This document shows, in pieces, positions 7,101 through 10,738 of a DNA stretch of 10,738 nt. The DNA is from Thermoleophilia bacterium (GTDB lineage: Bacteria; Actinomycetota; Thermoleophilia; Gaiellales; SKUG01): positions 1 through 10,738 of the forward strand of contig JAOPYS010000369.1 of the NCBI GenBank assembly GCA_025964465.1, in the 5' to 3' direction. Below the pieces are notes generated by a model. It saw only the letters and a program-made list of their open reading frames with translations, was not told the origin of the DNA and did not search any database. Each line of letters opens with the position of its first letter. Positions within the stretch are counted from its first letter, which is position 1. Made by a program: the position numbers and the translations under genes.

Positions 7101-9927
7101 CACGATCGACGATCCCGACGGCGGGTGCGTCGCCGCGACCTGCACGGCCCGCCGCGCCGGGGGTCGCACGGTTTCCGCGAGCATCGGCTCCGCCACCGGC
7201 ACCTTGCCCGTCACGGTCGGCGCCGCGCCGCTGCACGCGGTCGCCGTGGCACCCAAGGCCGCGACGATCAGCGCTGACGACGCCCAGTCGTACGCGGTCA
7301 CCGGAGTCGATGCGTTCGGCAATGGCGTCGCGATCGCGTCGAGCGATGTCGCATTGACGATCGATGGTCACCCCTGCGCCCAGCTGGCCTGCGGTTCGCA
7401 CGAGCCGCGCACGCATGACGTCGTCGCGACCGTCGCCGGCATCACCGACGACGCCTCGCTCACCGTCACTGCGGGTGCGCTCCGTTCCCTGCGCGTGACG
7501 ACGACGACCCCGACCGTCGCAGCCGGAGTGGGCGCGACGTTCCTCGCCACGGGCCTCGACGCATTCAGCAATGCGCGCGGCGACGTCACCTCCGTCGCGA
7601 CGTTCGCGACGGACGAGGGGCCGTGCACCGCGAACGTGTGCTCCTCGACCCACGCCGGCCCGCACACCGTCACGGCGCGTGACGGGGTCGACGTGGTCGG
7701 CACGTTCACGCTGGACGTGGTCGCGGCCGGGCTCGACCACCTCGTGGTCGGTGGTGCGGCGACACAGGTCGCGGGGGCGGATGCGTCGTACACCGCGGCC
7801 GCGTTCGACGCCTTCGACAACACGCGTGGCAGCGTCACCGCCGACGCGACGTTCACGATCGACGACGCCGCGGGCTCCTGCAGCGCGGCGGTCTGCGTCG
7901 CCAGGCACGCCGGGCCCCGGGTCGTGACCGCCACCCTCGGCACCGCCACCGGGACGCTGCATGTCGCGGTCACCCCGTCCGCGGCGCACCACCTCGTGCT
8001 CGCGGCCGCTCCCACGCGCGCCGCCGGCGAGGCGTTCGGCGTCACCGCCCGCGAGCAGGACGCGTTCGACAACGACATCGCCGACGTCACCGCCAGCACC
8101 ACGTTCACGATCGCGGGCGCACCGTGCGCGGCCGCGAACTGCACGCGCAGGCTCGTCGGGCCCGCGACGATCGCCGGCACCCATGCCGGCGTCTCCGGCA
8201 CCCATGCCGGCGTCTCCGGCACCCTCGGGGTCGACGTGGTGGCGGCAGCCGCACACACGATCCACGTCGCCAGCGAGCACGCGTCGATCGTGGCGGACGG
8301 CCGAGCCACGAGCGGCCTGGTGGTCACTCTCGCGGACGAGCACGGCAATCCCGTCGTCGCCGACGACGTGCGGATCACCGCTGCGCCGAGTGCGAGCGCG
8401 CCGACGATCGGCGCGGTGCACGCGGTCGGTGACGGCACGTACACGGCGACGCTGACGGCATCGACGACGGCCGGCGCGTGGGCGATCTCCGCGCGCGACG
8501 CGACCGTCGCAGGCCTCGATGCGACCGCGCCGCTGACCCAGGTGCACGACGCCCCGGCGCACGCGAGCGTGACCCTCACGCCCGCCAGCATCGTCGCGGA
8601 CGGTGCGGCCACGACCCGCGCGACCGTGCACGTGACCGACGTGCACGACAACGTCGTGGACGACGCAACGGTGCGGGTCACCTCCGACGGAGGCCAGCGC
8701 ATCAGCGTGCCCACCTCGTCGGGTGGTGGCCACTACGGCGCCACGGTGACGTCCACCACGACCGCGGGTGCGTCGACCCTGCGCGCGACGGTCGACGGGA
8801 CGACGGTCACGGGCTCGGCGTCGCTCACGCAGCACGCCGGCCGGGCCGCGACGCTGGCGGTCGCGCTGGGCGACCCGACGATCACCGCCGACGGTCACTC
8901 CGCCACCACCGTCACGGTTCGACTCGCCGACGCGAACGGCAACCAGCTCACAGCCGGCGGCGCGGCGAACATCGTCGCCGACCTCGGCGTCCAGGTCGAG
9001 GGAGTGGCGGTCCAGGCGGACGGCACCACCACGGCGACGTTGCGGTCGGCGCTCACCGTCGGCACCGCGACCATCTCGGCGAGCCGCGACGGCGTGAGCG
9101 GGTCTGCGAGCCTCACGCTGCGGGTGCGCACGAGCGCGCCCGGCACCCAGCCGGTGGAGCACGCACCCGCGAGCGCGGTGGCGCCGCCGGTCACCGACCC
9201 GGCCGTCGCCGGCGGGGCCACCCGCGGCGGCACGCAGCTGCCGGTCACGGACGGCACCGCCCGCGTGGGGGTCGCATGCCCGAGCGGCGCGATCGGCTCG
9301 TGTTCCGGCACGGTGCAACTCACGCTCGTCGCCACCGGCGGCGGTGTGAAGACCACGTCGACGGGCGCCGGCGCGAGCAGCAGCTTCACCCTCGCGCCCG
9401 GCGGCTCCGATGTCGTGTCGGTCGCGCTCAGCCCCGAGATCCTCCGCCAGCTGGCAGCCAATCCCCTGCTGCGCGTGCTGGTCACCGTGACCGTCACCGA
9501 CGAGGTCGGGACCACGGCCACCGCGACCTCCACCCGCACGCTGGCCGCGTCGCGGTTCCGCGGTGTGCTGATCGGCGGGGCAGCCGACGCGGATCGCACC
9601 GCCCGGTTCGCCTCGGTGCGCCTCACCTGCCCGAAGGCCGCGGTCGGCGGCTGCCGCGGTCGTGTCACGCTCGACGCGCTCGTGGACGCCGCGCTGCTGC
9701 GTCGCCTCGGGTTCCGCTCGACCGTGTTCGGTGCGCGGGCCGTGACGCTCGCCCCTGGCACCACGGCCGTGGTCAAGGTGCGCCTCGATCCGCTCGTCGC
9801 CAGGCTGCTGGCCACGCGCGCCGCCGTGCGCGTGCGAGCGAGCGTGTCATCCCACGACGACGTCACCGTGGACCGGTCGACCGTGCGCCGCCTGCTGCTG
9901 CGCCGGGCAACGGTCAGTCGCCGCTGA
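1102..9927 (+). CDS. Giant secreted multi-domain Ig-like repeat protein (2941 aa), putative adhesin or surface fibre
   Basis: It starts at TTG 1102 behind AGGAG and ends at TGA 9925-9927. Residues 1-34 are a Sec signal peptide: two Arg, the hydrophobic run VVVAALALVLVVGVAG, then TAHA before the predicted cut. Residues ~35-293 form a Gly-rich domain opening with a YVVPAGVTGISVSAVAGAG segment. Residues 294-395 and 396-500 are Ig-like (Big_3-type) domains. Residues 501-629 form a Cys- and Tyr-rich domain, and 630-723 and 724-833 two further beta-rich domains. Residues 834-2382 are 18 tandem ~85-residue Ig-like repeats with a D-x-x-G-N motif and one Cys pair each. Residues 2383-2676 are three Big_1/invasin-like repeats without Cys, 2677-2720 a Pro/Ala linker, and 2721-2936 two Cys-containing modules. 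The tail is LLLRRATVSRR, with no LPXTG motif or C-terminal membrane helix, so the mode of attachment is unknown. Function is inferred from architecture only: Ig-like stalks of this kind usually serve adhesion or cell-surface contact. No catalytic domain was seen. Confidence 0.88.
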   Translation: MPRIILRLGAPVHTVVVAALALVLVVGVAGTAHAETRTFAPTGSYQTYVVPAGVTGISVSAVAGAGGNGAWTPGIGGSAMALGAPGGTARVQVPVTPGEELRIFVGSGGGSASGMNRGNGGAGGDFSGGNGGIGVLSDAAGGGGGATTITRADGTVLLVVGGGGGGGGDGVNGPGFGRYVGGNGGAGGISPGAGGGGTGNGPTGAGGGGGADTNYTHGGSGGTGVGTTGAGGGGGGGRWAGHGGDAGAVVVNVGLIEQGGGGGGGGANWVAGGARAVTWGVDDQSGGANGSLQLATANPTTTTISVEDPNDQGPNDRGIVFTANVTNAGVGGTVAFTAINQTGTALTFCPAAPVSNGVATCTPTLASGGYLVKAAFSGSYTGTPSVSGTVQKDIGRATTTTFINSPPTAAGTNQAITLTVRVDGASGSGTVSWGGTGPVTNCPGTLSFNGGWVTSCTFTTVSTSPFQQAITAKYNGTATADVSQRTAASAATQPILVTRPRSVTRNTIVAGSARFPLGQSVSFTACRAYSDGPSADFCPWPAYSYMIQTRMNDASCSSAYDGNAARYIYTCRPLSVGPHVFYSEFHNSVGGEPRGECDGKLTSSATSVTCNGVWYYPSQSTTVVAYGPAHHLALAVNNPTPVVLEPFQASVAGVRDVADDVLTDSAGAVTWSFVTASGAVDASAGRCYADGRCIAVRTGELRVRARTAAGISGIATVSVNDSNSARVLTLPSSPVVHSARTEWQSVLATVDTPDEFQPIDFYIDGYAAPDLCSRTYMQNNDHSSPEGTKHAACQLLAHFNMPAPGDHELIAVYRERGQGVATARTTLHVTGPRTTVRVASVGSERIAGRSFDVEVRGADANGEDVGVVPEGVLLTIDDGTCDVYRGACSSTRAGAHLITASSGSSTAIFPVTVAPAALARITVRPSVTVRAGYAVDLGMVGYDAFNNAVPDPQSQAWLRMGGVDCPDNVCRPTGTYNGSFVVEAFPTAARLGQDEVTSSVTVVAGDPTTVQLYTPYTSTSAGNTIDVNVNALDAWGNALQRPMDVVQLTVDGGTCAPQTGSVSYTATCTLTRAGTRTITAAVPGGVTATTTVEVSAGSATQVVVHRVTEGDVVAGSVADFTVFKADAFGNELEAARREFVTWAYSPGASCYQQQLYCYFDLSGDITVRASYAGFEGTSVVHVVPGRANTAQLSAPVGALSAGSPFQVDVTAQDVLGNPARGVSSQLAATLDGGSCAMADAGAGSAKLTCRATAAGARQLSVRAVDGGSLAASPRSLTIGAGPAAVLSVAGPTQLVSGVASPPFSATAADAYGNSVVLTGAGVAFDLDGAGCAGGVCTPVAAGAHSVAAVYGDAVARVDVHVAPGAATHLVIDGPETVAAGDPAALHVTATDAADNEIGEVAATFTLDGGSTPCDPAGCRSTVAGQHTVTASFGTARATRGLVVVPGAPTRYVVGRADASTAPVAAGDTVGLVVDAYDASSNRIGAVSDGVEVTTTNGFCAGQACVATLVGTATFSAGVDGHSAGSVTVGVTAGDAERLSVAPQDVTVASGTAVTFVAKTLDAYGNVVATVTGAASATLDGAPCAGATCTSTLLGDHAVVVSYGGFTAAATMHVTVGALHHLAVGVPSQVVAGAPFALTVTGRDAAGHDLGSVSGPFTVTDGPATVPCTGAACVLTGAGDHHLLVSFGTGANTVSGTGDVHVTGAALATLELTPSVSPLVAGEPVGVRVAGADFWGNPVGDRTATALVSIDGVRCPAAGCSANDASRLHTISATDGTAAGSIQVAVVHAPLHAIVLSPRDASITADATQAYAVSGDDGRGNPVPVAASDVRLSISTGGTCTALACGSTTVGVRSVTATVGAVTDSTSLATTPGALSSLGLATATPTVAASATTGATFTATGLDAHGNARGDLTSSATFATEEGPCAANVCSSIHAGDHTVTARVGASVVGSLVFHVVPATVHHLVVTGSATLVAGVSSTYAVEGLDRFENSLGNVTGTSSFTIDDPDGGCVAATCTARRAGGRTVSASIGSATGTLPVTVGAAPLHAVAVAPKAATISADDAQSYAVTGVDAFGNGVAIASSDVALTIDGHPCAQLACGSHEPRTHDVVATVAGITDDASLTVTAGALRSLRVTTTTPTVAAGVGATFLATGLDAFSNARGDVTSVATFATDEGPCTANVCSSTHAGPHTVTARDGVDVVGTFTLDVVAAGLDHLVVGGAATQVAGADASYTAAAFDAFDNTRGSVTADATFTIDDAAGSCSAAVCVARHAGPRVVTATLGTATGTLHVAVTPSAAHHLVLAAAPTRAAGEAFGVTAREQDAFDNDIADVTASTTFTIAGAPCAAANCTRRLVGPATIAGTHAGVSGTHAGVSGTLGVDVVAAAAHTIHVASEHASIVADGRATSGLVVTLADEHGNPVVADDVRITAAPSASAPTIGAVHAVGDGTYTATLTASTTAGAWAISARDATVAGLDATAPLTQVHDAPAHASVTLTPASIVADGAATTRATVHVTDVHDNVVDDATVRVTSDGGQRISVPTSSGGGHYGATVTSTTTAGASTLRATVDGTTVTGSASLTQHAGRAATLAVALGDPTITADGHSATTVTVRLADANGNQLTAGGAANIVADLGVQVEGVAVQADGTTTATLRSALTVGTATISASRDGVSGSASLTLRVRTSAPGTQPVEHAPASAVAPPVTDPAVAGGATRGGTQLPVTDGTARVGVACPSGAIGSCSGTVQLTLVATGGGVKTTSTGAGASSSFTLAPGGSDVVSVALSPEILRQLAANPLLRVLVTVTVTDEVGTTATATSTRTLAASRFRGVLIGGAADADRTARFASVRLTCPKAAVGGCRGRVTLDALVDAALLRRLGFRSTVFGARAVTLAPGTTAVVKVRLDPLVARLLATRAAVRVRASVSSHDDVTVDRSTVRRLLLRRATVSRR
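1204..1980 (+). repeat. Gly-rich low-complexity domain of the giant protein
   Basis: This covers residues ~35-293. It opens with a beta-rich start (TFAPTGSYQTYVVPAGV) like that of bacterial glycine-rich domains, then becomes runs of GGGG, GGNGG and GGAGG, densest at 1440-1920. At the DNA level these are irregular GGCGGT/GGCGGC stretches, not a perfect tandem array. It sits at the mature N-terminus before the Ig-like stalk. It resembles mycobacterial PGRS sequence in composition only. Confidence 0.7.
6463..7224 (+). repeat. Three-domain super-repeat, copy 1
   Basis: Ig-like repeats 12-14 (residues 1788-2041, 254 aa) match repeats 15-17 domain by domain. Copy 1 starts APLHAIVLSP and contains ATGLDAHGNARGD and EGPCAANVCSSIHAG, the latter two in its second domain. 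Identity to copy 2 is visibly higher than between neighbouring repeats, including at the DNA level around the EGPC segment. Confidence 0.75.
7225..7977 (+). repeat. Three-domain super-repeat, copy 2
   Basis: Ig-like repeats 15-17 (residues 2042-2292, 251 aa) follow copy 1 directly. They begin APLHAVAVAP and contain ATGLDAFSNARGD and EGPCTANVCSSTHAG at the equivalent places. The 3-residue length difference and synonymous changes indicate duplication of a 3-domain block followed by divergence. Confidence 0.75.
8174..8224 (+). repeat. 21-bp perfect tandem duplication (2.4 copies) inside Ig-like repeat 18
   Basis: The unit CCGGCACCCATGCCGGCGTC plus a final T occurs at 8174-8194 and 8195-8215, with nine more matching bases at 8216-8224. 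It keeps the frame and encodes GTHAGVS twice. Repeat 18 is 90 residues, so removing one unit restores the 83 residues typical of its neighbours. This suggests a recent slippage event. Confidence 0.9.
8248..9129 (+). repeat. Three tandem invasin-like (Big_1-type) repeats
   Basis: Residues 2383-2483, 2484-2579 and 2580-2676 each begin with a strand and then (S/T)I(V/T)ADG, followed by V-x-(L/V)-x-D-x-(H/N)-x-N and a late G-x-Y/T-x-A-T-(L/V) strand. I-x-A-D-G and D-x-x-x-N-x-(V/L) are typical of invasin/intimin Big_1 domains. Unlike the 18 preceding repeats they hold no cysteine, which marks a change of module type toward the C-terminus. Confidence 0.65.
9262..9912 (+). repeat. Two related Cys-containing C-terminal modules of the giant protein
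   Basis: Residues 2721-2830 start VGVACPSGAIGSCSGTV and residues 2834-2936 start VRLTCPKAAVGGCRGRV. Each continues with a TLAPG strand, V-(S/K)-V-x-L-(S/D)-P, then a helix with LL-A, and a final V-T-(D/V)-x-(S/T) strand. The pattern C-P-x-x-A-x-G-x-C-x-G-x-V recurs near the C-termini of many secreted proteins in Solirubrobacterales, as far as I recall. No function is established. Confidence 0.6.
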
Positions 9928-10471
9928 TCCGCTCGTCGCCCTGCGCGGCACGGCGACAGGCGCGGCGGTGCAGGTACTGCTGGTTCGACGCGCCCGCGGG
10001 CTGGAAGGGCGCGTCCAGCACGACCTGGGTCGTGACCTCGACGTGCGCCCCGCGGCGCTCGCGCTCGTGTGCGATCGACCGTTCGGCGGCCGCGCGCTGC
10101 TCCTCGGTGGTGACGAAGACGGCCGATCGGTATCGGTAGTCGGGGCCGCCCTCGACGCGGTGGCGGGCCGCCGGGTCGTGCCGGGCCCAGAAGACCTCCA
10201 GCAGCCGGTCGAGTGAAACGATGGCCGGGTCGAACCACACCCGCACGGCCTCGACGTGGCCCGTGTCGCGACGGCATGGCGTCGCCTCGGCGGCCACGCC
10301 CGGTGGGCCCGCGGCATACCCCGCCTCGGTGCGGACCACGCCCGGCACCACGCGGTAGGCCTCCTCGACGTGCCAGAAGCAGCCCGCGGCGAACGCGACG
10401 AGCTGGGGACCGTCCGGGCCTGGGTTGGGTGACGTCACGTCGGTCAGCGTACCCCGTGCCCCGTCGTCCAT
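9914..10471 (-). CDS. msrA: Divergent peptide-methionine (S)-S-oxide reductase, MsrA-like
   Basis: MsrA reduces methionine-S-sulfoxide in proteins using an active-site Cys later regenerated by resolving Cys and thioredoxin. With ATG 10471 the product is 185 residues; a GTG at 10438 would give 174, and neither start has a clear ribosome binding site. Visible MsrA features are GCFWHVEEA with catalytic Cys31, PGVV, GYAAG, TGHVEAV with Glu74 (E. coli Glu94), a FDP strand, FWARHDP, and YRYRSAVF with Tyr114 (E. coli Tyr134). NQQYLH precedes Cys172, a likely resolving cysteine. Unusual points: the NPTY tyrosine is replaced (Glu62 at that place), the GND aspartate is replaced by Gly109, and the usual Gly-rich KNP-YGYCG tail is cut down to RRACRR. 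There is no signal peptide, so it is cytoplasmic. Its stop codon lies inside the end of the giant gene (14-bp convergent overlap). The family call is firm; activity with the missing residues is uncertain. Confidence 0.85.
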   Translation of the reverse strand: MDDGARGTLTDVTSPNPGPDGPQLVAFAAGCFWHVEEAYRVVPGVVRTEAGYAAGPPGVAAEATPCRRDTGHVEAVRVWFDPAIVSLDRLLEVFWARHDPAARHRVEGGPDYRYRSAVFVTTEEQRAAAERSIAHERERRGAHVEVTTQVVLDAPFQPAGASNQQYLHRRACRRAAQGDERISGD

Positions 10472-10542
10472 CCCCCCCGAATGGGGAGCGTCGCGCCCGA
10501 ACATGGCCGATGCGGCTGGCCCCGTCCCCCGCCGACATGAGT

Positions 10543-10556
10543 GGGGAAGGGAGGGG
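10543..10556 (+). promoter_or_regulatory. Purine-rich ribosome binding site for the gene starting at 10563
   Basis: GGGGAAGGGAGGGG contains GGAG at 10550-10553, 9 nt before GTG 10563. It supports the GTG over the in-frame ATG at 10503, which has only GGGGAG 14 nt upstream. Confidence 0.6.
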
Positions 10557-10562
10557 TGGACC

Positions 10563-10738
10563 GTGCAGATCTCGGCCGCGACGCGATACGACCAGCAGGA
10601 CCGGACCCGACCGGGGGTCGTCGCGTCGCGGCCGGAGCGCGGACCGGCAGCCGCCCCGCCCCTCGTCGAGCCGCCGTTCCGGCCCATCATCGACATCCTG
10701 CGCGAGCAGTGGCGCGACCGGATCAGCCAGCTCGACCG
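10563..10738 (+). CDS. N-terminus of an unrecognised protein (3' end outside window)
   Basis: The GTG start at 10563 follows a strong purine-rich ribosome binding site, and 58 codons are visible before the edge. GC3 is very high in this frame and clearly lower in the other two plus-strand frames. The start is polar (QISAATRYDQQDRTRPG), then Arg/Pro/Ala-rich and probably disordered. After that comes PPFRPIIDILREQWRDRISQ, which looks like the beginning of an amphipathic helix. There is no signal peptide in the visible part. An in-frame ATG at 10503 would add 20 residues. It diverges from the msrA-like gene, with a 91-bp gap if that gene starts at 10471. I cannot name a family from so short a piece. 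Confidence 0.6.
   Translation, partial: MQISAATRYDQQDRTRPGVVASRPERGPAAAPPLVEPPFRPIIDILREQWRDRISQLD

Larger units (their letters stand above)
3601..8247 (+). repeat. Array of 18 tandem Ig-like repeats with paired cysteines (protein level)
   Basis: Repeats begin at residues 834, 917, 1007, 1098, 1186, 1282, 1365, 1447, 1534, 1617, 1704, 1788, 1873, 1959, 2042, 2126, 2210 and 2293. Most are 82-91 residues long. Each runs: a hydrophobic opening strand (often HHLVV or LHAV), V-A-G/A-D turn, T-x-x-D-A-x-G-N, F-T-I-D, C...C, A-G-x-H-T-V-T-A, and a closing strand ending in V-T-x-G. The two cysteines are spaced C-x4-C in 14 of the 18 (repeat 2 and repeats 6-18). Repeats 1 and 4 have x6, and 3 and 5 have x12 and x13. 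The repeats have diverged enough that they are not DNA repeats, except where noted separately. Confidence 0.8.

Noticed and set aside
6889..9318. Minus-strand open frame of 809 codons
   Set aside because: Antisense shadow of the Ig-like repeats. It is Arg/Gly/Asp-rich, and its repetition just mirrors the repeats of the real gene.
1102..9927. Phage tail fibre or tail-associated Ig-like protein
   Set aside because: A clear Sec signal peptide and no phage structural or assembly gene nearby argue for an exported cell protein.
9890..9927. LPXTG or other sortase signal at the giant protein's C-terminus
   Set aside because: The end reads LLLRRATVSRR with no LPXTG-like motif and no long hydrophobic helix; the LLL run is too short.
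10429..10438. GTGACGTCAC palindrome at the alternative msrA start as operator
   Set aside because: It is a 10-bp palindrome inside the coding frame if ATG 10471 is used. One short palindrome in GC-rich DNA is weak evidence, though TACGCT just upstream of GTG 10438 leaves leaderless initiation possible.
10475..10486. CCCC-GAAT-GGGG hairpin as terminator
   Set aside because: It lies between divergent genes, has only a 4-bp stem and lacks a T-tract. It is probably chance in G/C runs.
8895..10538. Minus-strand 547-codon frame covering the start of the msrA-like gene
   Set aside because: It runs through the msrA-like gene in the wrong frame. The GCFW...TGHVEAV frame is clearly the real one.

Overview
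This is a high-GC window whose real genes have G or C at almost every third codon position. That points to an actinobacterium (Actinomycetota). The Cys-Pro...Gly-Gly-Cys-Arg-Gly module at the C-terminus of the giant protein and its Arg-rich tail resemble secreted proteins I associate with Solirubrobacterales/Thermoleophilia. That placement is recall-based inference, not a search result. There is no tRNA, rRNA, CRISPR array, transposase or phage gene in the window.

Layout. (1) At 1-380 (+) lies the 3' end of a gene whose product ends in a domain resembling DUF6973 (MD-x-YNNAVG motif). (2) Convergent to it, at 398-820/832 (-), is a small hypothetical gene. Its only good ribosome binding site serves an ATG at 842 in a different frame, so its 5' end is odd. 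(3) The 260-bp divergent gap at 843-1101 holds three consecutive dyad-symmetric sites (970-984, 987-997, 1000-1013). The last abuts a TACAAT -10 box. (4) At 1102-9927 (+) one gene fills four fifths of the window. It encodes a 2941-residue secreted protein made of a signal peptide, a Gly-rich domain, five Ig-like or related domains, 18 tandem ~85-residue Ig-like repeats each with a paired cysteine, three invasin-type (Big_1-like) repeats, a linker, and two Cys-containing C-terminal modules. (5) At 9914-10471 (-) is a divergent MsrA-like methionine sulfoxide reductase whose stop overlaps the giant gene's tail by 14 bp. (6) From 10563 (+) an unrecognised gene begins behind a strong ribosome binding site and runs off the edge.

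Working together. No operon is visible: each gene has its own orientation relative to its neighbour, and the two convergent junctions (17 bp apart; 14 bp overlapping) leave no room for ordinary terminators. The centrepiece is the giant putative adhesin or cell-surface fibre. Its promoter region carries the only clear regulatory structure. Its repeats record at least two scales of internal duplication (a 3-domain block and a 7-residue unit). Nothing in the sequence proves what it binds. The MsrA-like protein has no signal peptide, so a joint role with the secreted protein is not supported beyond adjacency.
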